Below are positions 52,002-60,897 of a stretch of DNA of 64,000 nucleotides, one piece after another. The DNA lies in the NCBI RefSeq assembly GCF_009831625.1, contig NZ_WUUS01000010.1, forward strand, positions 1 to 64,000. Reading direction: 5' to 3'. The notes beneath the pieces are model-generated. The model had not been told where the DNA came from. It saw only the letters and a program-made list of their open reading frames with translations, and searched no databases. The stretch comes from Halobaculum saliterrae (GTDB taxonomy: Archaea > Halobacteriota > Halobacteria > Halobacteriales > Haloferacaceae). The first letter of the stretch is position 1. Each line of letters starts with the position of its first letter. The position numbers were made by a program, and so were the translations under genes.

Positions 52002-53084
52002 TCAGTCGTCTGCGGGCGCGACGTCCTCGACGGCGGGCACGTCGATCTCGCCGGCGTCGAGTTCGGCCTCGACCTCGCGGGCCGCCTGCACCATGTTCTC
52101 CATCTTCGCGTAGGCGGCCTCCCGGGGAAGCAGCTTCAGGCCGCAGTCCGGACTGATCGTCAGCTTCTCCGGCGGCACGACCTTGAGCCCCTGCTGGATG
52201 TTCTCCTTGATCTGCTCGACCGACTCCACGTCGGCGACGTGGGCGTCGACGACGCCCAGCGCGAGGTCGGGCTGGAAGTTCCCGTCGGCGAAGACGCCGA
52301 TCTGTTTGTACTCGTCGTTGGCGAGTTCGACGTCGATCTCGTCGATCGGGAACTCGTTGACCTCGGGGTAGACGCGCGAGTAGTCCCCGTAACACACGTG
52401 AAGGCCGATGCGGACCTCCTCGTCGATGTCGCTGACGATGCGTTCGAGACACTCGCCGACGATGGCGTGGTCGTCCGGGGTCGTCGCCAGCGCGGGCTCG
52501 TCGATCTGGATGTAGCGGGCGCCCGCCTCGACGAGCTTCTCGACCTCCTCGTTCACCAGGTCGGCGAGGTCGTACGCCAACGCCTCGTCGTCGTCGTACG
52601 CCTCGTTGAACGCCCAGTTCGCGAGCGTGTACGGGCCGGTGATCGGCACCTTGACCGGCCGCTCGGCCACGTCGTCGACGAACTCGAACTCGTCGACCAG
52701 CCACGGCTCGTCGTACTCGACGCCCTCGACGACCGACGGCTTGTCGAAGTAGTTGTGGCCCCACACCTTCACGGGTCCGTTGAACTCGTAGCCGTCGATG
52801 CGCTCGGCGAAGAACTCGACCATCTCCTCGCGGCGCATCTCGCCGTCGACCACGGTGTCGAGGCCGGCACGTTCGTGCTCGTGGGTGATGACGCGGGAGG
52901 CGTCGTCGGTCGCCTCCGCCCACTCCGACTCGCCGAAGGAGTGGTCGTCGTCCTCGAAGCGGTCGCGTGCGCGGTTCAGCCACTTCGGCTTCGGGTACGA
53001 GCCGACGACGGTCGTCAGCAGGAAGTGGTCGCTCTCGTGACCCTCCGGGCGGAACTGCTCGCGGTTCTGGGGGTTCCGGCTCAT
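52002..53084 (-). CDS. metE: Methionine synthase, catalytic MetE-type subunit
   Basis: The 360-aa protein corresponds to the C-terminal catalytic half of cobalamin-independent methionine synthase: LTTVVGSYPKPKWL, DTVVDGEMRREEMVEFFAE, ITGPYTLANWAFNEAY, YIQIDEPAL, IGLHVCYGDYS with zinc-ligand His and Cys, and LTISPDCGLKLLP with the third zinc Cys. It probably transfers the methyl group to homocysteine from methyl-tetrahydrofolate or methyl-cobalamin. It follows its partner with a 4-base overlap (53081-53084). Confidence 0.92.
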   Translation of the reverse strand: MSRNPQNREQFRPEGHESDHFLLTTVVGSYPKPKWLNRARDRFEDDDHSFGESEWAEATDDASRVITHEHERAGLDTVVDGEMRREEMVEFFAERIDGYEFNGPVKVWGHNYFDKPSVVEGVEYDEPWLVDEFEFVDDVAERPVKVPITGPYTLANWAFNEAYDDDEALAYDLADLVNEEVEKLVEAGARYIQIDEPALATTPDDHAIVGECLERIVSDIDEEVRIGLHVCYGDYSRVYPEVNEFPIDEIDVELANDEYKQIGVFADGNFQPDLALGVVDAHVADVESVEQIKENIQQGLKVVPPEKLTISPDCGLKLLPREAAYAKMENMVQAAREVEAELDAGEIDVPAVEDVAPADD

Positions 53085-54112
53085 GCCTCCACCTCCGTCT
53101 CCGCGGCGTCAGCGTCGCCGGCGATCGCGGCCGCCTCGGCGAGCACCGACAGCTTCGCCTGATGCTTGTTCACGGGCAGGTAGAACGTCTCGGTGTTGGG
53201 CGTCACGTAGGTGGTGTCGAACGTCTGTGCGGGGATCTGGTCGTGAACCCAGCCCACGCGCTCGGCGACCGTCTCGGCGTCCTCGACGAGCGTGTTCTGT
53301 CCGTCGACCAACCCGAGCGCGATATCGGCTTTCGTCCCCAGTTCGTTGATGTACTCCAGGTTGGTATCGCGGTCGGCGGCGACGAAGTCGAAGCCGACGG
53401 CGTCCACGTCCGCGTCCATGAGGTGAGCGTACGGCGTCTCCTCGAACGCCTCCCAGTACGTCTGGACGACCACGTCGGCGTCCGTCGCGGCTGCGACGCG
53501 GTCGATCGTCTCGCTCGCCAGTTCGTTCAGGTCGTCGTCCGGGGCGTTCGTGACGTAGGACGGCTCGAGCAGGAACAGCGTCTCGTGGGCCGGGAACGCG
53601 TCGACCTCGTCGGCGAGGTAGTCGCCGACCGCGTCGAGGAACTCGGCCTCGTCGCCGTAGTGCTCGTCGCTCGCGAGGTCCGCGAGGGTGTACGGCCCGG
53701 GAAGCACGGCCTGCAGAGCGTCGCCGTCGGCCAGGAGGTCGGCCGCGGCGGACAGCTCCGCTGCCACGTCGCCGGAGGCGTGGAGGTCGCCGACGACTCG
53801 CGGGTCGCGATAGAAGTTGTTGTTGTCGTAGTACCGCACGATCCCGCCCGTCTCCACGCTGTCGTGGACGGTCAGCGGGTGCGCGAGCATGTCGTCCCAG
53901 CGGCCCTGCCCCTCGACGATCCGGTCGAGGCCGGCGTCGCGCTGGTCGGCGACGAACTCCGCGCGCACGTCGCCGTACGCGTCCGCGACGGCGGCGTCCT
54001 CGTCGCCGTCGATGAGGTCGTGTTTCTGGTGGCCCTTCAGGTTCGAGAGGTCGTCCTTCGCCCAGTCCGGGAGCGGATACAGCCCCGGCGTGGTGGCGAC
54101 TACGTCAGTCAT
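53081..54112 (-). CDS. MetE-like partner protein (N-terminal-type domain)
   Basis: The 343-aa protein is related to the N-terminal barrel of MetE: TTPGLYPLPDWAKDDLSNLKGHQK at the start, GQGRWDDMLAHPL, VLPGPYTLADLASDEHY, LFLLEPSYVTNAP and the final LPVNKHQAKLSVLAEAA. It lacks the zinc-binding His-Cys-Cys set seen in the next gene. In bacterial MetE these two halves are joined; here they are split into two overlapping genes, as is common in archaea. TATA-like ATAATAC sits about 28-33 bases upstream, with a perfect palindrome just beyond. Confidence 0.85.
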   Translation of the reverse strand: MTDVVATTPGLYPLPDWAKDDLSNLKGHQKHDLIDGDEDAAVADAYGDVRAEFVADQRDAGLDRIVEGQGRWDDMLAHPLTVHDSVETGGIVRYYDNNNFYRDPRVVGDLHASGDVAAELSAAADLLADGDALQAVLPGPYTLADLASDEHYGDEAEFLDAVGDYLADEVDAFPAHETLFLLEPSYVTNAPDDDLNELASETIDRVAAATDADVVVQTYWEAFEETPYAHLMDADVDAVGFDFVAADRDTNLEYINELGTKADIALGLVDGQNTLVEDAETVAERVGWVHDQIPAQTFDTTYVTPNTETFYLPVNKHQAKLSVLAEAAAIAGDADAAETEVEA

Positions 54113-54148
54113 CGGTAGACGGTACGAAATGCCGGGGCATAATACTTC

Positions 54149-54161
54149 TTGTTCCGAACAA
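54149..54161 (-). promoter_or_regulatory. Perfect palindrome in the metE operon promoter
   Basis: TTGTTC-C-GAACAA is a perfect 6-base inverted repeat with a one-base spacer, 37-49 bases before the start at 54112, directly upstream of the TATA-like element at about 54140-54146. The place suits a regulator of methionine synthesis, but no known motif matches. Confidence 0.5.
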
Positions 54162-54167
54162 TGCCTA

Positions 54168-54797
54168 TCAGTTATCCGGCGCCCGGTGTCGCAACGCGAG
54201 GATCGACAGCGTCTCGAACGGGTACGACTCCTCCGCGACCGTCTCCGCGCGGAGGCCTCGGTCGACGGCGTACTCGACCACCTCCGCGAACCCCGTCAGC
54301 GAGGAGACGAGCAGGAGCGCGACCCCGTCAGGAGCGAGCGCCCGCGGGAGGTCGTCGAGGAACGGCTCGATCAGTTCGCGCCCGGTCTCCCCGCCCGACA
54401 GCGCCACCTCCTGCCAGTCGTCCCACTCGTTGTCCGGGTCGGTCGGGAGGTACGGCGGGTTGAACAGGACGGTGTCGAGCGCGCCGTCGCGGAAGGGCGC
54501 GAGGAGGTCGGCGCGGACGGCCTCGACGCCCCGGTCGCGGGCGCGACGGACCGCGTGCGGGTTCACGTCGCTGCCGATCACTCGCGTGGCATCGCCCTCG
54601 GCACGGACCCGCTGTGCGACCCATCCCGAGCCGGTGCCGACCTCGAGCGTGACCCCGCGGGCGTGTTCGACGGCCGCCTCGGCGAGCAGGCTCGAGTCCT
54701 CAGCGGGCTCGTACACCGGCGCGTTCTGCCCTCTGCGCTCGGCGAGCGCGTCGCGTGTCTCAGTCGGTCCCCGGGACTCCTCGGGGTCCTCAGGCAT
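54168..54797 (-). CDS. HemK2/MTQ2-type protein methyltransferase
   Basis: The 209-aa protein is an AdoMet methyltransferase with LEVGTGSGWVAQ (motif I), GSDVNPHA and the catalytic NPPYLPTD motif. This small form matches the archaeal/eukaryotic HemK2 (MTQ2) that methylates release factor aRF1 on a Gln of GGQ. N-terminal YEPAEDSSLL is the recognised family start. The start overlaps the MscS gene end by 8 bases. It is the last gene of the ribosomal cluster. Confidence 0.9.
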   Translation of the reverse strand: MPEDPEESRGPTETRDALAERRGQNAPVYEPAEDSSLLAEAAVEHARGVTLEVGTGSGWVAQRVRAEGDATRVIGSDVNPHAVRRARDRGVEAVRADLLAPFRDGALDTVLFNPPYLPTDPDNEWDDWQEVALSGGETGRELIEPFLDDLPRALAPDGVALLLVSSLTGFAEVVEYAVDRGLRAETVAEESYPFETLSILALRHRAPDN

Positions 54798-56037
54798 CGT
54801 CGGTCCCCCGGGTTCCCTCGTTCACGCCCGAGCGGTCGTCACCGTGTCCCACGTCCTCGCGGGGAACACCGCTGTCGGTGACCCGGCGGTCGTCGGAGTC
54901 GGGTCGCCCGGACAGCTCCCGCTGCGGGAACGGGATCTTGATCCCGGCGTCCTCGAACGCCCGCTTCACCGCGAGCGTCACCCGGGTTCGCGCCTTCCAC
55001 ATCTTCCGCGCGCTGGGGTTGCTGATGTAGAACCGCAGCCGCATGCCGATCTCCGACTCGTCGAACCCCGTGAGCACGGCGTGGGGCTCCGGCGGGGACA
55101 GGACGAGGTCGTGGTCGCGCATGGCTTCCTCGGCGACCTCGATGGCCTCGTCGAGGTCCGTGTCGTAGTCGACGCCGACGTCGACGTTCAGCCGGAGGCG
55201 ACCCTTCCGCGACCGGTTCACCACGTCGGTGTCGGTGACGAGGTCGTTGGGGATCATGACGTACTCGTCGTCGAACGTCCGGATCTGCGTGTTGACGATG
55301 GTGATGTCGGTGACGACGCCCTCCTGGTCGTCGATCACGACCCAATCGCCCAGCTCGAACGGCCGGGAGAACAGGACGACGAACCCGGCAAGCACCGCCC
55401 CGAGCGTCTGGCGCGCGGCGAGCCCGAGGACGATGCCGGCGAACCCGGCGCCGACGAGCAGGCTGCCGGGGTTGACCCCCCAGACGGCGAACACGACGAC
55501 CAACGAGATCGCGTACACCGCGACCTGGACGATGTGGTGGGCGATCTCGCTTTGGTGGTCCGACAGCGCGCTTCGCTCCATCCCGAGCCGGCGGATCGTC
55601 CGCTTCGTCATGCGGGTGATCAGCGTGGCGGCGCCCAGAACGCCGATCGTCAACACCGTCCGGGCGACGTTGCGGCCGGAGAACACCTGGGTGGGAACCG
55701 CCGTGTCGAGCAGCGACACGCCCCGCCAGACGACCACCACGAACAGCCCGAACGCGACGACCGTCGTGACGACCGCGGCCGCCTGAAGCGACTCGATCGC
55801 GAGGTCCCGGTCGTCGAATCGATCCTTGAGGGGATGACCGGCCCGGCGGATCCCGGCGATGAGCGCGACCAGCGCCACCGTCGCGAGGATCGTGGCCGCC
55901 AGTTTCCCGGCGGTCGTTGGGAACAGCGACTGGATCCACGAGACGAGGTCGGCCGCCGTCGTCGCGGCCGCCTCGCCGCCCGGGACACCGGGCGTCGCGG
56001 TTCCCCCCGCCGGCGTGGTCGTTCCGTCCTGTGTCAC
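54790..56037 (-). CDS. MscS-family mechanosensitive channel
   Basis: The 415-aa protein has an N-terminal Ala/Thr-rich segment and five hydrophobic helices between about 45 and 225. The last has GVNPGSLLVGAGFAGIVLGLAARQTLGAVLAG, the MscS pore-helix look. The beta domain (RPFELGDWVVIDDQEGVVTDITIVNTQIRTFDDEYVMIPND) and an alpha/beta domain follow. The acidic tail is disordered. GTG 56037 overlaps the ksgA stop by 4 bases. Why an osmotic channel sits in a ribosome-associated operon is not evident. Confidence 0.88.
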   Translation of the reverse strand: MTQDGTTTPAGGTATPGVPGGEAAATTAADLVSWIQSLFPTTAGKLAATILATVALVALIAGIRRAGHPLKDRFDDRDLAIESLQAAAVVTTVVAFGLFVVVVWRGVSLLDTAVPTQVFSGRNVARTVLTIGVLGAATLITRMTKRTIRRLGMERSALSDHQSEIAHHIVQVAVYAISLVVVFAVWGVNPGSLLVGAGFAGIVLGLAARQTLGAVLAGFVVLFSRPFELGDWVVIDDQEGVVTDITIVNTQIRTFDDEYVMIPNDLVTDTDVVNRSRKGRLRLNVDVGVDYDTDLDEAIEVAEEAMRDHDLVLSPPEPHAVLTGFDESEIGMRLRFYISNPSARKMWKARTRVTLAVKRAFEDAGIKIPFPQRELSGRPDSDDRRVTDSGVPREDVGHGDDRSGVNEGTRGTDDA

Positions 56038-56894
56038 TGTCCCGGACCGACCTCGCTCGCGCTCCACGCCACCCGTGCCAGCGCCGCGAACGACGCCGGG
56101 GCGAGTGCTCCCGGGCGCCGGGAGAGCACGTCCCCGTCGGTCGCCGCCACGACCGCGTCGGGGTCCTCGATCCCGGAGATGTGGGCGGTGTTCCGTATCG
56201 CGTTTCGGACGGTCTTCCGCCGCTGGGTGAACAGCGCCTTCACGAACCGGAGGAAGAAGGCTTCGTCGTCGACCGCGTAGTCGGGATCGCGCGGCACGCA
56301 TCGGACGACCGCGCTCTCGACGCGGGGTTGCGGGTCGAAGGCCTCGGGCGGGATCCGCTCGACGATCTCCACGTCGGCGTAGTGCTGTGCGGACACCGAG
56401 AGGCGGCCGTACTCCGAGGACCCCGGTTCGGCGACCATCCGGTCGGCGAACTCCGCCTGAAACATCAACACGAGCGGCCGACCGAGGGGGAGCAGGCGGA
56501 ACGCGACCTCCGAGGAGACCCCGTACGGGAGGTTCGAGACGGAGGCGGTGAACTCCGGAAGCTCGACGTCCAGGGCGTCGCCAGTCACCACGTCGAGGGT
56601 GCCGGCGTCGACGGCCTCGGAGAACTCCTCGCGGAGGAACGCCGCGAGGTCGCGGTCGCGTTCGACGACCGTCACTCGGTCGCCGGCCGCGAGCAGCCGG
56701 TCCGTGAGCGCGCCCGTGCCGCCGCCGATCTCGAGGAGGTGCGAGCGGTCGGCGTCGTCCGGGAGGTAGCCCGCCAGCCGATCGAGCACGCGGTCGTCGA
56801 CGAGGAAGTGTTGATCGCGGTCGGGGTCGCCGCGGACGCCGGCACGCCGCCGGAGGTCGTCGGGATCGCGAAACTCCGGGGTAGCGTCTGTCAT
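56034..56894 (-). CDS. ksgA: 16S rRNA dimethyladenosine transferase (KsgA/RsmA)
   Basis: The 286-aa protein dimethylates the two adjacent adenines near the 3' end of 16S rRNA. Motifs are DQHFLVDDRVLDRL, LEIGGGTGALTDRLL (AdoMet site), VVERDRD, SNLPYGVSSEVAFR (catalytic NLPY), and PQPRVESAVVR. ATG 56894 gives a normal start; an ATG 13 residues upstream is less likely. It follows DUF655 after 92 bases in the classic archaeal order. Confidence 0.94.
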   Translation of the reverse strand: MTDATPEFRDPDDLRRRAGVRGDPDRDQHFLVDDRVLDRLAGYLPDDADRSHLLEIGGGTGALTDRLLAAGDRVTVVERDRDLAAFLREEFSEAVDAGTLDVVTGDALDVELPEFTASVSNLPYGVSSEVAFRLLPLGRPLVLMFQAEFADRMVAEPGSSEYGRLSVSAQHYADVEIVERIPPEAFDPQPRVESAVVRCVPRDPDYAVDDEAFFLRFVKALFTQRRKTVRNAIRNTAHISGIEDPDAVVAATDGDVLSRRPGALAPASFAALARVAWSASEVGPGQ

Positions 56895-56986
56895 TACCCC
56901 TCGTTGACCGTCGGCGGCGGTAAATCCGTTCATTCGACCCGAATCCCCGTCGTCGCCCCACGCGGACGCGAGGGCCGTCGTCGGGG

Positions 56987-57631
56987 CTACTTGTTCGCCG
57001 TGGGGGCGTCGACGCCGACGAAGATCCGGTACTTGAGGTCGTCGTCGCGCAGCTCCTCCATCACGCGCTCGACGAGCTTCTCCTTCGGGCTGTGGAGCCC
57101 CGAGACCCGCCCGCTCAGGTCCTCGAACGACTCGAAGGGGCCACGCTTGCGAGCGTCGAGGACGTTGTTCCGCAGCTTCTTGCCGATCCCGGGGAGGAGA
57201 TTGAGCTGGTGGAGCCGAAGCGAGATCGGCTCGGCGTCGTTGTAGAAGTCGACGAACCGCCTCTCGTCGGCCTCGATGATGTCCTCGACCACGTACTCCA
57301 GCTCCTGTCGCGCGCCTCGGTTGAGGTCCTCGTAGTCCACCCGGTGGGCCCGCTTGATGCCGGGCGCGGTCTCGGGTTCGATCGCAACCCGGTCGTCGAT
57401 GCCGAACTCGGCGTCGTCGGTCAGCTCGAACTCGAACAGCCGGAAGTCCCGCTCGCCGAGCCCGTACGCCACCGCGGGGCGTCGGTGCTGGGGCCGGTCG
57501 TCGTCCGCACGCCCGTGCGGGAGATACTCGAGGATGTACGCGTGAACGCCGTCGGCGGCGTCGCGGTCGGCGGCGTCTCCCGGCTGGTCGGGCGGATCGC
57601 TCGTGGCGTCCGGGTCGGGGTCGTCGTTCAT
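56987..57631 (-). CDS. DUF655 family protein
   Basis: The 214-aa protein has the DUF655 core: VHAYILEYLPHG, AYGLGERDFRLFEFEL and a helix-hairpin-helix LLPGIGKKLRNNVLDARKRGPFESFEDL (about 145-175). It probably binds RNA; DUF655 is almost always encoded between rpoF/L21e and ksgA in archaea, suggesting a rRNA or ribosome role. The first 30 residues are acidic and disordered. Confidence 0.9.
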   Translation of the reverse strand: MNDDPDPDATSDPPDQPGDAADRDAADGVHAYILEYLPHGRADDDRPQHRRPAVAYGLGERDFRLFEFELTDDAEFGIDDRVAIEPETAPGIKRAHRVDYEDLNRGARQELEYVVEDIIEADERRFVDFYNDAEPISLRLHQLNLLPGIGKKLRNNVLDARKRGPFESFEDLSGRVSGLHSPKEKLVERVMEELRDDDLKYRIFVGVDAPTANK

Positions 57632-57736
57632 GCGACGCGATAGGTCGTCGGTGGTGATAAAAGGTCGTCGCCGTCGCCGCGATCCGGCGAGCGTGAGCCG
57701 GCGGCGACCACGGTGTCGCCGAGCCGAGGACCGGGG

Positions 57737-58093
57737 TTACGCGTACTTTGCGACGACGTCGAGGATGGCGTCGAGCTCGTCGCCGTCGAGCGCGTATCGC
57801 TCCTGCGCGTACACGGCGCGGACCTCCGTCCGGTCGCGCGGGAGGAGGTCGGCGATCTTGTACGCCTGGGGCTCGTCGACCTTCTCGAGCTCGAGCAGTT
57901 CCTCGACGAGCTCCAGCGACTCGTCGGCGTCGAGGAAGGCGAACCGGTTGATGTGATCGACCGCGCGCGCCAGCTCGTAGCGCATCTCGCGGTCCTCCTC
58001 GGTCGCGCGGTCGTCCTCGACGGCGCCGAGCAGCTCCTTCGCCTGCGACACGGTGAGGAACTCCTCGCTCAGCTTCTCCTTGAAGATCGTCAT
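57737..58093 (-). CDS. rpoF: DNA-directed RNA polymerase subunit F (Rpo4)
   Basis: The 118-aa protein is the archaeal homologue of eukaryotic Rpb4: EKLSEEFLTVSQAKELL, helical core with RFAFLDADESLELVEELL, then KIADLLPRDRTEVRAVYAQERYAL. It forms the stalk with RpoE. It starts 4 bases after the rpl21e stop. Confidence 0.93.
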   Translation of the reverse strand: MTIFKEKLSEEFLTVSQAKELLGAVEDDRATEEDREMRYELARAVDHINRFAFLDADESLELVEELLELEKVDEPQAYKIADLLPRDRTEVRAVYAQERYALDGDELDAILDVVAKYA

Positions 58094-58097
58094 CGGG

Positions 58098-58391
58098 TCA
58101 CTCGGTCTGCGCCTTCAGGTGCGCGGGCTTGGCGAGGATCGTCTTCGTCTTGCCGCCGTCGACGATCTCGACCTTGACCGCTGCACCCTGCTTCCCGACG
58201 ACGGTGCCGGTGTGGCCGTTGAATCGGGCGTGGAACCGGCCGTCGTTGACCGACGGGTCCAGCTTCAGGTGGACCTTCTGTCCCTCGTCGTAGTCGGCGA
58301 TCGCGCGCTGGGGCGGCGAGGTACCGCGGTCACGGGGGTCGTTCGAGAGCTTTCCGCGCGTGCTGTGAAGGGGTCCGTTCGAGCTCGGCAT
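58098..58391 (-). CDS. rpl21e: 50S ribosomal protein L21e
   Basis: The 97-aa protein has [68 protein letters not shown], the classic L21e. ATG 58391 is the canonical start. It leads L21e-RpoF-DUF655-KsgA. Positions 58392-58523 upstream hold the promoter region. Confidence 0.96.
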   Translation of the reverse strand: MPSSNGPLHSTRGKLSNDPRDRGTSPPQRAIADYDEGQKVHLKLDPSVNDGRFHARFNGHTGTVVGKQGAAVKVEIVDGGKTKTILAKPAHLKAQTE

Positions 58392-58523
58392 AGTCGTGCG
58401 CACGTCTTCACCTGTCGCGGGTATAAATGGTGCGTTCCGCGATCGTGGTGAGGCCGACTCACACGGAGGCGGGCACGACCGTTCGAGTCCGCCGGAGCGG
58501 CCGAGCGACGCGTTCGGGACCGC

Positions 58524-59534
58524 TCAGGCGCCGATGTAGTCCTCGTTGATCTCCCACTCGCCACGGTCGTTCTCCACGAGGTACTCCCCGTAGTACGGCA
58601 CGCGGTCCGCGACGACCTCGCGGAACGCCTCGCGGATCTCCGGAGTCGTCATCTCGCCCATCGACTTGAGGTCGTCGTTGCGGTTGAGACAGCCCTTCAG
58701 GTACCCCTCGTGGGTGACGCGGACGCGACCGCAGTTGGCACAGAAGTCGTCGTTCTCGACGGGATCGACGATCTCCACCATCCCGAGGCCGGCCGCGTCC
58801 GGGGATTCCGCGGACGCGGCGTCGGCGTCGCCCACGTAGTAGCGCTTCCGGTCGTGCATCTCGCGGTGTTCCACGCGAACCGCGATGTCCGACAGCCAGT
58901 CGTGGACGCGCTGGATGTCGATGTTCCACTCCGGCTTCCCGGTCAGCTCCGGCATGTACTCGATGAGTTGGAGCTGGAGGCCGTCGTTCTCCGCGACGTG
59001 GTCGACCATCCCCTCGACGTAGCCGGCGGTGTGCTCGAACACGACCATGTTCAGCTTCACCGGCGCGAGTCCGGCGTCGACGGCGCATCGCACCCCCTCG
59101 AGCACCTTCTCGTAGGCGCCGGACTTGGTGATCTCGGCGAACGCGTCGGGATCGAGCGCGTCCTGCGAGACGTTGACGCGGTCGAGTCCCGCCTCGACGA
59201 GCCCCTCCGCGCGGCCCGGGAGGAAGGTGCCGTTCGTCGTCATCGAGGTCTCCATCGAGTCGGGCGTGCGGCGAACGATCTCCTCGAGGTCGTCGCGCAA
59301 CATCGGCTCCCCGCCGGTGAACTTCACCGCGTCGACGCCGAAGTCGGCGGCGACCTCCAGGAAGCGCACCACGTCGTCGGTGGACATCTCGTCGTCCTGC
59401 GCGTCCATCGGGCCGCGCGTGTCCCCCAGTCCCTCGTTGTGGCAGTAGACGCAGTCGAAGTTGCACCGGTCGGTCAGCGAGACGCGAACCCCCGTCACCT
59501 CCCGCCCGAAGTCGTCGACCAGCGGTGTCGGCAT
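58524..59534 (-). CDS. moaA: GTP 3',8-cyclase MoaA
   Basis: The 336-aa radical-SAM protein makes the first intermediate of molybdopterin synthesis from GTP. The radical-SAM cysteines are Cys24, Cys28 and Cys31 (RCNFDCVYC), and the second cluster is in [19 protein letters not shown] near the C-terminus; [14 protein letters not shown] is also present. ATG 59534 fits a TTAAAG TATA-like box on the minus strand at 59561-59566. Most MoaA start MPTPL-like sequences agree. It diverges from mrp, and two inverted repeats lie between them. Confidence 0.95.
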   Translation of the reverse strand: MPTPLVDDFGREVTGVRVSLTDRCNFDCVYCHNEGLGDTRGPMDAQDDEMSTDDVVRFLEVAADFGVDAVKFTGGEPMLRDDLEEIVRRTPDSMETSMTTNGTFLPGRAEGLVEAGLDRVNVSQDALDPDAFAEITKSGAYEKVLEGVRCAVDAGLAPVKLNMVVFEHTAGYVEGMVDHVAENDGLQLQLIEYMPELTGKPEWNIDIQRVHDWLSDIAVRVEHREMHDRKRYYVGDADAASAESPDAAGLGMVEIVDPVENDDFCANCGRVRVTHEGYLKGCLNRNDDLKSMGEMTTPEIREAFREVVADRVPYYGEYLVENDRGEWEINEDYIGA

Positions 59535-59579
59535 TATGTAGCGTCCTTCGTTCGGATGTACTTTAACGTGTGGGACGCA

Positions 59580-59631
59580 GAAGGTGAATTGTAACTGTTT
59601 GAGGTTACCTTCGACGTATCTATTCAGATAC
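59580..59631. promoter_or_regulatory. Two inverted repeats in the moaA/mrp divergent promoter
   Basis: GTATCT-ATTC-AGATAC (59616-59631) is a perfect 6-base inverted repeat. Just before it, GAAGGT (59580-59585) and ACCTTC (59607-59612) pair, and GTAAC (59591-59595) with GTTAC (59604-59608). They lie 46-98 bases upstream of moaA. The stretch 59535-59704 is AT-rich compared with its surroundings, with promoter boxes for both genes. Confidence 0.5.
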
Positions 59632-59704
59632 AACGATTGCGTTCAGCACGGCGCGGAGCGGCCCGTGGGAAACCCTTATTCGGAGCGCTCGCCGACTGCA
59701 AGCC

Positions 59705-60778
59705 ATGGACGAAGCCGCCGTACGCGAGCGACTCGAGGGCGTCACCGACCCCGACCTCGGGGAGGACATCGTCTCGCTCGGCCTGGTGAACGCGGTACAG
59801 GTCGACGAGGAGGAGGGCGTGATCCGCGTGTCGTTGGCGCTCGGCGCGCCGTACGCCCCCACCGAGACGGCTATCGCCGAGGACGTCCGCGACGCGCTCG
59901 CGGACACGGACTACGCGCTCGACATCTCCGCGAACGTCGAGTCCGATCTCTCGGCCGGGGAGGAGGTGCTCCCGAACGTGAAGAACGTCATCGCCGTCGC
60001 CTCCGGGAAGGGCGGCGTCGGGAAGTCGACCGTCGCGGTGAACCTCGCGGCCGGGCTCTCACAGCTCGGCGCCCGCGTCGGGCTGTTCGACGCGGACATC
60101 TACGGGCCGAACGTGCCGCGGATGGTCGACGCCGACGAGGCGCCCCACGCGACCGACCAGGAGACCATCATCCCGCCCCAGAAATACGGGATGAAGCTGA
60201 TGAGCATGGCGTTCCTCGTCGGCGAGGACGACCCCGTCATCTGGCGCGGTCCGATGGTCCACAAGCTCCTCACCCAGCTGGTCGAGGACGTGGAGTGGGG
60301 GGCGCTCGACTACCTCGTGCTCGACCTGCCGCCGGGAACGGGCGACACCCAGCTCACCATCCTCCAGACGCTGCCGCTCACGGGGGCCGTGATCGTCACG
60401 ACGCCCGAGGAGGTCGCGCTCGACGACGCCAACAAGGGACTGCGGATGTTCGGCAAGCACGACACGAACGTGCTCGGGATCGTCGAGAACATGTCGGGGT
60501 TCGTCTGCCCCGACTGCGGCGGCGAGCACGAGATCTTCGGGAAGGGCGGGGGCAAGCAGTTCGCCGCCGACAACGACCTCCCGTTCCTCGGGGGGATCCC
60601 GCTGGACCCATCGGTGCGGACGGGCAGCGACGACGGCGGACCGGTCGTCCTCGACGACGAGCCGGGCGAGGTGGGTGACGCGTTCAAGCTCGTCACCGAG
60701 AACGTCGCCAACAACGTGGGCGTCGTCCAGCGGCGGAAGGCGAGCCGCCGCGCGCAGCAGAACACGCCGACGCAGTAG
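59705..60778 (+). CDS. Mrp/NBP35-family Fe-S carrier ATPase
   Basis: The 357-aa protein has an N-terminal MIP18/DUF59 domain (about 1-85, VTDPDLGEDIVSLGLV) and a Mrp/NBP35 ATPase domain with Walker A GKGGVGKST (residues 101-109), DADIYGPNVPRM, and LVLDLPPGTGD. A CPDC pair follows in GFVCPDCGGEHEIF, which may bind an Fe-S cluster between subunits. Such proteins load Fe-S clusters onto targets. CTTATT at 59675-59680 is about 28 bases upstream of the ATG. Its divergence from moaA, itself an Fe-S enzyme, may matter. Confidence 0.93.
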   Translation: MDEAAVRERLEGVTDPDLGEDIVSLGLVNAVQVDEEEGVIRVSLALGAPYAPTETAIAEDVRDALADTDYALDISANVESDLSAGEEVLPNVKNVIAVASGKGGVGKSTVAVNLAAGLSQLGARVGLFDADIYGPNVPRMVDADEAPHATDQETIIPPQKYGMKLMSMAFLVGEDDPVIWRGPMVHKLLTQLVEDVEWGALDYLVLDLPPGTGDTQLTILQTLPLTGAVIVTTPEEVALDDANKGLRMFGKHDTNVLGIVENMSGFVCPDCGGEHEIFGKGGGKQFAADNDLPFLGGIPLDPSVRTGSDDGGPVVLDDEPGEVGDAFKLVTENVANNVGVVQRRKASRRAQQNTPTQ

Positions 60779-60897
60779 TCCGGTCCGGAACGGCGACCCC
60801 GCGGTGACCCTCGGCGCCCCTGTGGCGACCGGACCGCTGTTCGGAGCGGTCGACGGAGTCGGAAAGTGATTAGCCTCGGGCCCGCGGAGTCCGCAAC

